From contig NW_019174007.1 of NCBI RefSeq assembly GCF_001642475.1, forward strand, positions 1 to 64,000: DNA of 64,000 nt, written 5' to 3'. Below, one piece after another: positions 32,914 to 44,958 of the stretch. Origin of the DNA: Fonsecaea monophora. Lineage: Eukaryota; Ascomycota; Eurotiomycetes; Chaetothyriales; Herpotrichiellaceae. The notes below the pieces were generated by a model. That model made no database searches. It saw nothing but the letters and a program-made list of their open reading frames with translations, and was not told where the DNA came from. The position numbers and the translations under genes were made by a program. Numbering within the stretch: position 1 is the first letter of the stretch; each line of letters opens with the position of its first letter.

Positions 32914-33534
32914 TTACAGAAGCGCAGCCATTCCCAAGAAAAGACTACCCATCATTCCCACGGCAGGCACGGTATAACCGTCGGCAGCACCGTTACCGGC
33001 TGCGCTGGTCGCAGAAGCAGAAGCACTGGATGCAGATGCGGACGCACTGCTCGCCACCGACGAGGCACCACTGGTCGCAGCTGATGAAGCAGAGGATGCG
33101 ACGTCGCTAACGGTGCTGGAGGCTGAGGTCAAAAAGGAGGATGCTGCTGAAGTCGCACTGTTGACAATGCTGCTTTGGGCAGAGCTCGCGCTGGCCAAGA
33201 CACTGTTGATCTCGCTCGAGATGCTGCTCTGAGCAGAGGGGCTGGCGGTGGCTGCCACTGATGAGAGACTGGCAATTCTGGAAGATGCGTCCGAAGAGAT
33301 GGAAGAAGCCTCGGATTGGGCGGCAGAGACGAGCGACTCGGCGCCTGAAGGGATAGCGCTCGCAAGGGACGACGCAATTGAGGCCGCGGAAGTGACGCCC
33401 GAGCCAGCGGCAGAGGTTACTGCGCTGGCGATGGAGGTGGCGACCGACACGAGTGAGCTGATATCCGAGCTAACGTCGCCTTGAGCAGCAGCACTGGCGG
33501 CAAAGGCCAGGATCAACGGCTTCGAGAAATGCAT
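32914..33534 (-). CDS. Secreted Ser/Ala-rich protein, probably GPI-anchored
   Basis: One exon encodes 206 residues. It begins with a clear signal peptide (MHFSKPLILAFAASAAAQ, cleavage after about residue 18). The rest is almost entirely Ser, Ala, Val and Thr in imperfect SSAxSAASS units. It ends with a small-residue omega-site region (SAAGNGAADG) and a hydrophobic tail (GMMGSLFLGMAALL), the layout of a GPI-anchored cell-wall or membrane protein. The Ser/Thr would be O-mannosylated. No catalytic domain is present, so a structural wall or adhesin-like role is inferred. It resembles in layout the protein at 58747. Confidence 0.82.
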   Translation of the reverse strand: MHFSKPLILAFAASAAAQGDVSSDISSLVSVATSIASAVTSAAGSGVTSAASIASSLASAIPSGAESLVSAAQSEASSISSDASSRIASLSSVAATASPSAQSSISSEINSVLASASSAQSSIVNSATSAASSFLTSASSTVSDVASSASSAATSGASSVASSASASASSASASATSAAGNGAADGYTVPAVGMMGSLFLGMAALL

Positions 33535-36031
33535 GTTGACAGGGTCTTTGTTGAAGGAGAGGTGTCGTGATGTCGATGAGATTTCGGTGGCCTTGGCTGG
33601 GTAAAAGGAGACGAGGACGTCGAGGTGGAGGTTAATCGACTGTCTGAGTACGAAGAAATCAACCTGAAGTGAAAGCCCAACATTCCAAGGTCAATGATAT
33701 ATACCTGAAAGTCAGTTGCGCCTCAAGATGACGTCCTCTCTATGGCAACTGGAGGTGGAGCAGTGCTATGTCACTGATGAGCCACCATCATCACGTTTGC
33801 GTATAGTATCGACAAGGTAGTGACACTTGGGGGCGGCCGGAGTGGGCACCAAGCCTTGCGGGTTGAGCCAAAGAAAGTCCGCAGCCTTGCAGAAAATCCA
33901 GTTTCGTTCGGTCGCCAGAGACGGAGGTACGGGAGGTTCCAGACAAGGCAATCGCCATGGAGACGATGGCCAATGGAAAGTGAGAAGGTGGGGTTTCTTC
34001 CCGAGGCACTTGCGTAAGACTGCTTGGACAAATACAAGTTACATCGCTTCTCATTGGAGCATGTCTAGGCGCCAAGGTTCACCAAACCTTTTCAGCCTCT
34101 TCTGCACCTCAGGGGCTCAGTCACTGCGTCATCATCCGCCACAGCAACTGCGCAACCAACATACGAGTACAGCATGTTCAAGATTACTACGAGGTACTCG
34201 GTACATGGATGTGTCTGCATGGTGCCAATATAGGACACATTCTGGGCCGGAACATGCCCGTCAAAACTGATATGGTTGCGCTGCCAGACCGTGGCTTCCT
34301 TTTATTCTATTCACATCAACCAAACGGATCACTGTGACGAGATTCCCACGCCTCTCGCCAGCATGTCTCGTTGAGGCATTTCCTCAGGAGGCACCAGAGG
34401 TACTCGGCACACAGTAATTTCCTCAAGGCCACCTCTTTCGGCATTATGTTTCTCCAGGTCGAGCGGCTTATGTGTCCTATTATGCTTACCTTGGGGTTCC
34501 AGACTAGCGAGTTAACCATTACTTCAAACCGCCCTTTTACATATCCGTTCTGGCACATTCTCTGGGTGATTGCGAGCCGGAAAGCAATTTTCGAAAAGCC
34601 CGAAACCCAAGGGGGGCCCGGAAGAGTATCGCCGGCCAACCGGATGGAAACGGACAACACCTCTTCCCCGCAGTGCTAACAAGTTGCCATTTTGTGAGGA
34701 AGGTCAAGTCGACTTCCCGATGTGAACGAAGCAGTCCTGTTACGACTACCGAGAATGCTGCTTTGGCTTGCGAGGACCCATAACAGAGGTGCCTCGGAGT
34801 CCGGGTTACCTCGTTAACGCAGATACAGCCACGGCCATAGAAACAGAGTTAAACTGCTATTATCAAGCTCTGAAAGTCTATTATCCCCGTCGTCCCGTGT
34901 ATCGAACCTTGATTATTGAACCATATCCAACCTGGCACAACCAGAAACGGAAGTTTGCACCGGCTCCGGATGGTGGAAGAGTGTCTTGACACCGCGTGTA
35001 GGCACCTGCCTGGCCAAAGCCTTAGATCAAAGGATGGCGTCCGGGGCAGGAGGAGCGTTGAAGGGGGTATAGGAGTCTCGATTGCCATGGAATCAATTTC
35101 TCAGTCAAGACAGTCGGCATCGACCTTGTTGTATGTGGTTCCCATACAAATCGGAGAGAGCAACCTCATGTGGTGGGACATGCGCCACTCGGCGAAACTG
35201 CGGATCGTTGCCATTGGACGACAGCCTGAAACAAATCAAAAAAGCCAGGCGAGGGAGAATTGGCCTGTGTCTAGAAGCAACTGTTATCGTCCACAGCAAT
35301 TACCCTGTCATTTCGGTCAGTGTGTCTTTCTCGTGCTGCCTGCTGGGTACCTGATACAAATATGCCATTCTGCAACGCAAAGACGAGTCCGTGATGGTGA
35401 GATTCACGCGACTTAATAATCCTACTCCCCGTAGACATTTCGGTACTGCAAGTGGCTATCTCCAACGGGAACTAAACCCAAACTGCAGAAACGTCAGCAC
35501 TAATTCAATTGGTCCAAGGGGGCGAAACAAGCGAGAACAAGAGCAACAAGACTCAAGCGGTGCTTCCAGAAGTCGCTCGCTGAAAAGCTTCTTGACGCAA
35601 TCAACAAATAGCCGAAGTACTGGCTCGACTGTGGCGGCAAAGGCGTGGAAATTCGGTCGAGGATGTTGGCCGCCAGTGCCGAAGTTGTGTGATTCCTTTT
35701 ATGTCGTTCAGCCCTCGCTCATTTGCCTTACGCACACATTTCACGGCCTACGCTATCTGTTTTGCTGCAAGGATAGACGGGAAAGAATCCTTCGACTGTT
35801 CAGAGTTGTTTTCCCCCTCCGCTGCGTTGCGGAAAGAGTTGAGACAAACCACAGTTCCGTCAAACAGCACATCGACAACACACGAAAGTCCTATCGGTCT
35901 TACTGAAGTCAGATCCTACAGCGGCGGCTAATCTTAATTTTGCACTCATCCTACCGCCATGGCGTTGGCCTGAATCACAATCCATCACCTCCGCTTCGAT
36001 ACTGATGAACTAATCAGCCCTACCCAGCCTG
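33535..36031. other. Intergenic region (2.5 kb)
   Basis: The region upstream of the GPI-type gene (minus) and of the transcription-factor-domain gene (plus) shows only short overlapping frames. A 171-codon plus frame at 35391-35906 ends before the next gene and shows no Zn2Cys6 or other domain, so I could not attach it as an upstream exon. Confidence 0.45.
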
Positions 36032-37693
36032 ATGGGAGCTCGCGAGTTCATTGGCCATGACAGTCGGAACCTCAGTCGAGATGTCCTTCAAGAAGAAGGG
36101 AATGGCGAAGGAGAGCGATCCAACACATCTCGCAGGCTCGTGACGAAGGCTAAGCTCATCATCACCCCGCTGGATTCCCACCGACGCGAGGCTTTTGCGT
36201 CGTATCCATCCGGGACAAGCCCTCTCCCAACGGAAAGTATTGACGAATGTAAGATCACAAACGTCTCCAAGGTCTCCGAGCAAGGATCCGGCTAACATTA
36301 GCAGACATTTCCATACTTCGGAAGGAAGAGCTGTGTTTGAAAATCACTCCCGATGTCGACCACCCAGTGATATCAGTCCTTTTTCCGTTGTCGATGCAAG
36401 ACCCAGGTCTCTTCAAATGTCTGCTTTTCGGAGCCCAGAGTCTCCATGACTGGCGCCGTGATCCCTTTCATGTCAATCGCTCCCGGGACATGCTCAAATT
36501 GCAGAACGAAGCCATCCTTTCTCTGCGAGAACGCCTTTCGGCACCGTCCGCGCACCTTGACGATGGTGTCTTGATATCAATTACTCATTTGATGATTGCC
36601 GATGTACGTCAATCCACCACATGGGGTCGTCGCGTCTAACCTGTCTCCAGTCCAGTCGTAGGGATCTGGCGTCACTGAAATCTCATCTCAAAGGGGCCAG
36701 GCAAATTATCTCGCTACGTGGTGGCCTTGGAAATACGCCTGCTCACCTCGCGATTCGGGCCCTCTTGACGACGTATGTCTCGGGAAATCGTCCACGTCGA
36801 ACTCTATTAACATCGGGTGTAGGATGGAGTTTTACATTGCCCTTGGCCAATACCTTCAGATCAGTCCTGATGACCCAACCGCCATTCCCAAAAGCCACAT
36901 CGAATACATCCGACATCCGTTCCCTCCCGACATATGCCGCGAAGTCGCTGCGCTTCCCGTGGGTCTTGCTGAAGCTGCTCTCTCCGGCCATCTGAGTGTT
37001 CAATGCATCAAGCTCCTTGCTTCAGTTGCATCATGGGCACCCTTAGTTGACGGCCTCACTACTTCTTCCCCGTCGTCATCGTCAGCTGCCTCTCCTTCTG
37101 ACCAATCACAAGATCTGAAAACCAGGTATTGCAGGCTCTTCTGCGAACCAAGAGAATGTTCTCGAAGCGCCATCATTATATTACTTGATCTAAAAAGATC
37201 TAGATTACCCGTTGGCTTGGAACATGTCATTTGCTTAGGCTTGGCCATCGCCGTCCGCCATCTGAGTGGAGAGAATCGCACCAACATCTTCGACACTGCC
37301 TCACTCGCCGCATTGACCAAGAGTGTCAAAGCTATCGAGAGCCCCTCGGTGTCAGACTCCGAAGTCATCATCTGGCTTTCCCTGCTCATCAGTTGGCGTA
37401 CACAATCTGCGAAGCCTGTACCAAAGGCAGACGCTCTCTTGGATTACGTGTTGGACTCATTTCCCGTCTCGCGTTCCTGGAAGAAAGTGTCGGCAATCTG
37501 TCGCAAATTTTGGTGGTTCGACTGCTTTCATGCGGAATGGGAAAAGTGTTGGTCTCGCGGCATGGCAAGACAACAGCAGCGGTTATCAATGGAACAATCT
37601 TCTACCACGAGCTCCAGACGACGATCCTCGGTGGGCGAATCAGATGGCATCGCTGCTCTTCAGAGTTATACTGCGCATATCGAGTCTGGGTAA
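36032..37693 (+). CDS. Fungal-specific transcription factor domain protein (PF11951-like)
   Basis: Four exons, join(36032..36248,36305..36603,36651..36772,36823..37693), encode 502 residues with in-phase canonical introns of 47-56 bases (GTAAGA/GCAG, GTACGT/CCAG, GTATGT/GTAG). The pattern matches fungal regulators with the large helical regulatory domain: YISILRKEELCLKITP, LFKCLLFGAQSLHDWRRD, the SHLKGARQIISLRGGLG block typical of these proteins, and a helical C-terminal half ending near FWWFDCFHAEWEKCW. A disordered Ser/Arg tail follows. No Zn2Cys6 DNA-binding cluster precedes the domain in the region that I could join, as in many family members that lack it. It probably acts in the nucleus; target genes are unknown. 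The first exon is the least certain part. Confidence 0.75.
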
Positions 37694-39515
37694 TAACTAG
37701 CGTGGCAGCCTTTCCTCGTCTGAGGAAACCGCTGGACAGACATTTAACCGGCCCTGGATTACGCCACAGGTATAACCAGCAAGCGCCCAACTTTCGGACC
37801 CATGTTGGGAGCATGATGCGATCATGAGACCCGTTTTCGGAGCAGATTATGTCCACTGACTCTTTAGTCCCGAGGGACGTCTGCTATACGATCGGAAGTT
37901 CGGGGGTGGTTCATTCGTGAAACCCCAGCTGAACAAACTCACCAAGCCAATGTTCCCCTAATGCTCTCGCATTGGAAGAGCGACAACTCAACTACCTTCC
38001 TTATGAGGACGCAGAGTTGGTAGCGATAGACTAAGGCTTCTGGACAACCATCTGCTTGTACCGTAAGACGTACATGGGCATATGTTGGCAAAGCCGTGAG
38101 ACGAAAGGGCGACTTGTAACAGCAGGATTTACCGATTTACCAGATTCTTCTCGCAAGCGCATTTGGATTGCGCATGCGAGGCACCCCTCGAAATCGAGCT
38201 TGTCCTGCGTGATCAGCACAGTCTCCGTCTTTGTTCCCCCCTTCAGTCACGACGGGATCATTAAGGACGCCATCTCCACCTTACACCAGGTAGTACTAAG
38301 TTACTGTGCATTTGGGATTGATATGATTCTTGACACACCAGGCCCCAAGGACTTGGAATGTCTCACATTCTCTCGGCCCCAGTATTTTCGCATCGAGGTA
38401 AGGAAGGCAAACAAGGACTTTCGTATTTGGTGCCAACACTGCCATTCCCGTTTCGCTGCTATTCCACCTGGCAGTGGTGATTTTTGGGTGTGGAAAGGAT
38501 GGATCACAGATTAGCCTTGTATAATATCGAACTTGTTCTCGAAGGCGTTCGATCGTGGTCGCTGAGACGTTCGAGCGGAGGATGTATTATATCCGACTCG
38601 ACTGTCCTGTGACGAAGTTCAAGGTACGGGGCGTCACTCGTTCGTGTGGTATCCTCATGGAGCGGGCCTGCGGGCCGGAGATGTTCAATTAAAATGCGAT
38701 CCACATCATGCCTAAGGCATTGGTCACCGTACCAAAACACCTCGCACAGAGAAACCATTCTCCGTTAGCACGTTGTTTGAACGGAGTGCATGTTCAGGGG
38801 AAGTGGAAGCACCAGCAGATATTGCTCTGCGCATCAGCGGGAGTACGTGGACCGTATCACCAATCAGACGAATGAGCGACAGTTGGCGCCCAAGGACGTG
38901 GGGCGAGTATTCGATAGACACCATCTAGAGCGCTTGGTTGGGCGGTTACACGCCTTGGATCTCCATTGAAGGAGTCGCACAAAATAGCAACCGGGCCAGC
39001 AGGTCTTCTAGTCTGGCTGGACATTTGACGGGAGGAGCAGCATAGAGAAGGCTTTTGCTTTTATGCACGCTTGCTGTCGCGTTGTTGAGGTAGACAACTG
39101 AGGAGGAGGAAGAAGAGGGCGCAAGAGAAATAGGGCGTCGAGTCAAGGCGCCAACGAGTTTCCCCTCCTTACCTTGCACTGAGAGGTACTTGTATTGACT
39201 CCTGCAACTCACGCGCACAACCCATCTTCTTCCTCTTTGGAATCTTCCTGTCAGCTCTCAGTTTTGCAGCGCTTGTTTCGTCCTTTGCTCAGGCCATCTT
39301 TCAGGTCTTGCTCGGCATCAGCATTTCCCTTCTTCCGTTGTTTCTAAATCCGTGGCCTGGACCCGACCGCAGTTGAACCACATCATCATCATCGCTCATC
39401 CTTCTCACAGGGCAGGCCCCACTCCCAGATCACATTGTGAGTTCTCTACCACCTACGAAACCCAACAGCAGTATAATCTACGTTCTGTTCGAGAGCCGCA
39501 AGCGCTTCTGGAGCC
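37694..39515. other. Intergenic region (1.8 kb)
   Basis: It holds the 3' end of the regulator gene and the promoter and 5' leader of the PhoD-like gene (pyrimidine-rich at 39230-39420). A 152-codon plus frame at 38056-38514 has no recognised domain. No RNA gene was seen. Confidence 0.45.
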
Positions 39516-42500
39516 ATGAGTGTCTCGGGCCAGCATGGAAGGCCGGACGGCGAGATGTTCCTCAACCGTCCCAATGACCGCGACTCCCCCACCATCGTCG
39601 AGCCGTTGCGCATTAATAAAAGAACCTCCAGCGCCTCCTCAGGCGTGCCCTCTATTGCTGGCAAGCAGAGTCCTGTCCCCCAGCAGCCTGCTCAGCCTGC
39701 CACTGTCTACCCGATGCCGTCCCTCCCCTACCCGGACGAGCAGGCTCGCCTGCAAGCACAAGCCACCCGGTCCAATGGGTCTCCTGCCCCTTATCCTTAT
39801 CCGGATGTGAGAAGAGTGACTTCTCCTGAACAGAGCGGAACTGTAGGCAATGGGGCAAGGCAGCAGGCAAAGAGGACGACATCAGGAGATGGACGTATCC
39901 CACAAACACTGGCAGAACGTCGGGGGACGGCGCCAAAGCCTCTGCCAGAATCCCCTGGCCCGGATGCGCCAGATAAAGAAGGACTATTCCAGCGCCCTCC
40001 TCAGCGAAGGGATCCGCCGAGTACGGCGCCTCTCCCAAGCCAAAATGAATCTCGCCAGCAGTATTGGCCGCCACCCCCCGAAGGTGCGGCCGCTGCAGCA
40101 GACGCTTTGAGCAGGTTGAAGATCAGGGACCCTTCCTCGATCAACCGAATAAGTTCGACGGCATCCACATCCACCACCAGGGCTCAGCGCGGATCTCCTC
40201 CACCGCCAGAAACGCCAATCGTTGGCCCGGGGGCCCGTCCACAGACCGACATCGAAGCCCGCTACGCAGCGTCTGGCATTGCAGGTACCGCAACACTGAA
40301 TAGTTTGCAGGCCCAGAGCCTTGCGGCTCAGCAAAGAGCCTCTCAGTACAACGTGCAACCTCAGCCCGCCCAGACACAGACCAACGCTCCCCCTCGGCGG
40401 CCTTGGACGCGACCGAAGCCCCGGGGAGCTCGCAACACCCTGCTCCGACAGTGTATCAAGGCATGGAAGAAGCTCGCCCATCACCCCCAACTGCAGCCGC
40501 CGCATCGACGGCGCGCTCAGGGGCTCTTCAATCTCCAACTCGAGCCCAGCACCCTGTCGAAACTGAGATATCCAGGCTGCAGCCTCATGAAGAGCCTCCT
40601 CCGGCATACTCTCAGATTCCTGGTGGGAGGAACGTCTCAGGGAACGAGAAACAAAGGAGAAGTATGGTCGGGGCCGCTGTGGCGCCAGCGGCGACAGCAG
40701 GAATCGCACCCACAGCAGCTCCACAACCAACCAGCTTCATGCCAGGAACACAGGTCCCCAACCAGATGGACCACCCAGCATTTGCGAACGACCCTAGGCA
40801 AGCAGTCCAAAGCCCACAGGCCCATGCGACCATGAACGGTCAGATGCCACAAGCACAGCCCATCGTGCCTCAGACACCTTCACAAATTCCTCCCGCTTCT
40901 CCGCCACCGCTTCCCGAGGGTTGGATAGCCCATTTAGACCCAAACTCGGGGCAATATTACTATATCCACTTACCTACACAGTCGACGCAGTGGGAGTTTC
41001 CCAAAGGTCCAACGCCGCTCAACCTCAATGATACACCTTTGTCTCCGGTCGCCAGCGTCTACCAGAACCCGCTCGCTTCACCTGGCTTATCTTTCACTTC
41101 CAAACCACTGGCGTCTCCGGGCATTCCCATGACTCCTGGATATGAGCAGCAAAGTGTGATGGGCTTGCCTGGACCAGCAGCCTTCACTGGACCGCCTCCG
41201 AGCGCTGGTGTGGATCTGTACAAGGTGGTGGCAACGAATGGCGTCTACTTTGGTCCTTATCTTCGCTACGCCAATATGGATATAGAGCGCGGCGTCTGGT
41301 ATGGATCGATACTGCTGGTCACGGATGCACCCCAACCACCAACAATACACATTCATCAGAGTGTCGATTTGTCGCCAAATCCGCGCCAGTTGAAAGCCAG
41401 CTGTATTTCAACTCATCAGCGCTGGACATTTTACAAGTACGAGGTTGACCTGCACATGGAAGAGTCTGGAGCTGCCAAATGGACATATGCCATTACTTCT
41501 CATCTGGGTTGCACGAGATATGAGTTCCTGGTGGCTGGCAAACATGAGACCAATTGGCGTTTTGTATGCACCTCTGCGAACGACTTTTCCCTCAACGTGA
41601 GCGCCAACGAGCGCGCCAGACTGGGCGGGGTGGGATTCATGTGGAAAGACATCATGCAGAAACATGCCGAATGCGGCGGGTTCCACTGCCAGCTCGGCTT
41701 GGGCAGTCAGATCAATGCTGACAGGCTGTGGAAGGAGATACCATCGCTGAAACAGTGGCTGTCAACGAGCGGGAAAGAAAACCGCAAGAATGCAGTCTGG
41801 ACAGCAGCGCACGAAGAGGACGTGACGCATGCATATTTTCATTATTACACGAGTCATTTTGATCAGCCATATTTGCGCGAGGCTTTTGCCCAGATACCCC
41901 ATATCTTGACGATTGATGATCACGACATGTGAGTTGATATCACTGTTAGGTTGAGAAACAGGCTGACGAGAACAGATTTGACGGTTTTGGTTCTTACCCA
42001 GAATACATGCAATTTAGCAACATGTTCAAGAACATTGGAAGGATTGGTATAGAGATGTATCTGCTATTCCAGCATCACACCACACTCGAACTCCTTCGGA
42101 ATGTGTCAGACGACAGAGACCTGTTTACCATTACGGGGACGGGGTGGCACTTCGTCAAATTCCTCGGGCCAGCGGTCGCCGTTGTCGGTCCAGACACTCG
42201 AAGTGAACGGACACTCCATCAAGTCATGGCAGGCCCTACCTACCAAGGTCTATTTCCAAAGATTGCTCTGCTCCCACCTACAATCCAGCATTGCCTCCTG
42301 ATGATACCGGTCCCCTTGATCTATCCGAGGCTGGATGCTGCGGAATCGATAGCGCAGACCGTGGCAACCGGGAAGAAAGCGGTGACGGGGGCCTATAACG
42401 TGCTCGGCAAAGTGACGAGCTCCGTTGCAGGCGTGGTCGGAGCGAAAGGGGCAGTTGGATCGGGATTTGACTCGGTCAAACGTGCCGTCGGGAAATCTGG

Positions 42501-43169
42501 GCTCATGGGAGGTATTCTGAGTCCGTTTGGAGACATTGACGTTCTCGACGAGCTGAAGGACCAGTGGACCCACGATTCCAAGGTGAGTGTCACAGTCCCA
42601 GCACCGTGCTTTGCTAATGTGATCAGGATCTGGAGCGGACGTACTTCATTCGGACCCTGCAGGGGATCTCGCATCAACGATCGATCCGCATGACATTTGT
42701 ATCCGGAGCAGTCAACACATGTGGAGCGGGTCTTGTCCACGATCCATCTCACCCATCAGACCACAAGACCATGTACCAGATTATTTCGTCGCCGGTGGTG
42801 AATACTCCGCCTCACAGCTATGTTATGAAACTGCTCAACAACAACAAGCCACTCTACATCCCTGCGAATGGACAGCGATCCACCCCATCACAACCGACCG
42901 ACACGAAAGAAGACATGATGGAGATCTTTACGCACGACGTGACGGGGCAACCCATCAACAATCGGAAATTGATGGCACGGCGCAACTATGTGGCAGTTGT
43001 GGTCTATGATCCCGAAGTGGTCAATGGCACATTTGGGCAGACGGACATGCACCGAGGATCGGGCAAGTTGAGTCTGGCGGCCGACTTTTTGGTGCAGGGA
43101 GAAGGCGCATATGGAAGCGTGGTCAAATACGGACCTGTGGTTGTGCCGAGCCTGGAGTATGGGCGCTGA
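39516..43169 (+). CDS. WW domain-containing PhoD-like phosphatase, with one unexplained frame change
   Basis: The start is ATG 39516. About 300 disordered Pro/Gln/Ser-rich residues lead to a WW domain (LPEGWIAHLDPNSGQYYYIH, second Trp in QWEFP) at about 40915-41015. A PhoD-like metallophosphoesterase domain follows, with LTIDDHDIFDGFGSYPEYMQ spanning an intron (41929-41975) and a second intron at 42583-42626; the last exon ends at 43169. The family are metal-dependent phosphatases, and the WW domain binds Pro-rich partners. The disordered part changes frame once near 40285-40411: either one base is missing at ACGCGACC (about 40408-40415; an extra base would join PWT to TEAPG), or an intron GTACCG...CCTCAG (about 40285-40363) is used. 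Without one of these the protein ends early. Exons 3 and 4 are secure; the full length is about 1170 residues. Confidence 0.82.
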
Positions 43170-44085
43170 CGCTTTGTACTCGGTAGATGGAAGTAATTTT
43201 GCAAGGCATTGCTGTAACGAAGAGATGGACCATGAGCAAAGTGAGCAAAGCTATACGGAGCGTGCAGCCAACACAGACAGTGCTATGTATGTTTTTGAGC
43301 GTGTGTTTGAGCGCATGTTATGATATTGGACGTTGGTTTGTGATTTGTGAGAATGCTATTGTCGCGATCAATATTTTCAGCGATACATATATATCATGTC
43401 GACGTGTCTGGATATGTGGATTCATATGAAATATGAAATATGAGCATTCCTACCTATTTTGGATCTGGGATTTGGGATTGATGGGGACGTATATGTAAAG
43501 TACACGTACAGAGTACAATTTTAGGGTACAAGTATATATACTATATACTATCATAGTATATAGTCTATGACATATAAATATACAGCAGCACCAGCAGCAC
43601 CCGCAACCACTATTCTTTTCCTCCACTCACCCCTCCCTTCTCCCCGTCTCACTCCGATTCGGGGGTGAAAAAGGTCCTCCCTCCTAACTCGCCATTCGGC
43701 CTCATCCTCGGCCGGATGCCATCGTGATTGGGCATGGCTGACAAATCGCAATTTTTGGAGAATATGGACAACTATGGCGGGATGGAAGGATGGCGGGGAG
43801 GAAGAGGGGGACGTGGATTTGTTGATGTATGTATGTACGAGATACTTGTTCAGCACTAGGTAGATGTTGTCATTCTGTCGAGTTATTGTACTATTATTAC
43901 CTCCCAGTTGTCAAGTAGGTATTTATTTCATGATCCGTCTTTATCTGTTTCTATTTTATCGGTGACTAAATAAACAGATTGTTTCTTTCCTGTCTTCCCA
44001 CCCACGCCCTAGGTACTTGCAATATATATCTATATCTCCCTCTCTTCTTGTACGATCCGATCCGACAAGTTCCTTTCCTTTAACC
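43170..44085. other. Intergenic region (0.9 kb)
   Basis: It contains AT-rich repeats with TATATACTATATACTATC near 43534-43555, and the pyrimidine-rich promoter and leader of the GST gene. No gene is seen. A minus frame at 43551-43856 is a short low-complexity frame and was not accepted. Confidence 0.5.
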
Positions 44086-44958
44086 ATGGCCACCACCAAC
44101 GGCGCCACGCCAGACATCATCCTCTACACCAACCACGGGTGTCCCTGGGCGCATCGGGCTCATGTGGCGTTGAAGGAGCTCGGACTCGCCTACAAGGAGG
44201 AGATTATTGATCTGGACAGGCCGCGGGATCCGTGGTATTTGAAGGTGAACCCGGTATGTTTTTTTTGCCTTCGACTCCGAAGCCTGCCTCCGTCTCCGGG
44301 AGAGATTATCTCAGCCGTGTCTCTCCGTGTATGTGTATGTGTGTATGGTGGTGTGGACTGACCGGTCGATCAACATCAACAACAGCGTGGCCTTGTCCCC
44401 AGCATCAACTACAACGGACACATCATCACGGAATCGGCCGTGGTCGCGCAGTTCCTGGCCGACGCTCATCCGTCCCACCTGCTGCCGCGCACCGCGTCCG
44501 TCGACGACGCCCTGTACCGCGCCCGCGTGGCCTTCTTCGTCGACACCTTCGTCTCCAAGGCTCTGCCGCTAATCTTTGGCGGCTGGCGCGCGCAGACCGA
44601 CGAGGAGAAGGACACCGCCGCGCAGGACCTGGTCGCCGTTCTCGTCAAGGAGGTCGAACCCCTCTTCGACTGGGCCGGGCAGGGAAAGGGCCCTTATTTC
44701 GGCGGCAGTGACAAGTTGACGCTCGCCGAGGTCGACACCGCGCCGTTCCTGCTTCGTCTCCTCGGCTTCACCAAGCCCGAGTACGGCATCCTGAGCCCGA
44801 AACTCGACGCCCTGCTCGACGAGAAGACGCCCAAGTTCAAGGCCTGGGCTGCCAAGGTGGTGCAGGAGCCGAGCGTCACGTACATTTGGAACGAGAAGGC
44901 CGTTGCCGAGCGGACCAAGGCTCGGTTCGCGAAGCTGGCCTCCGAGAAGAAGCTCTAG
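44086..44958 (+). CDS. Glutathione S-transferase, omega-like
   Basis: Two exons, join(44086..44253,44386..44958), encode 246 residues; the 132-base intron (GTATGT...ACAG) splits after NP, at the usual thioredoxin-fold site. The start context is ACCATGG. The N-terminal domain has ILYTNHGCPWAHRAHVAL with Cys19 in CPWAHR, the active-site pattern of omega-class and other Cys-GSTs, and the GSH-binding segment ITESAVVAQFL. The C-terminal helical domain includes LTLAEVDTAPFLLRL. Such enzymes carry out thiol transfer, dehydroascorbate reduction or deglutathionylation in the cytosol. The protein ends in KKL, which is not a strong peroxisomal signal. Confidence 0.9.

Noticed and set aside
34890..34930. 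B-box-like TATCGAACC on the plus strand, considered as a tRNA gene on the minus strand
   Set aside because: No matching A box or acceptor stem could be formed around it.
39984..40730. Minus-strand 248-codon frame within the WW/PhoD-like gene
   Set aside because: Antisense shadow of Pro/Gln-rich coding sequence.
43534..43565. TATATACTATATACTATC repeats, considered as a mobile-element end
   Set aside because: A simple AT-rich repeat without flanking duplications.
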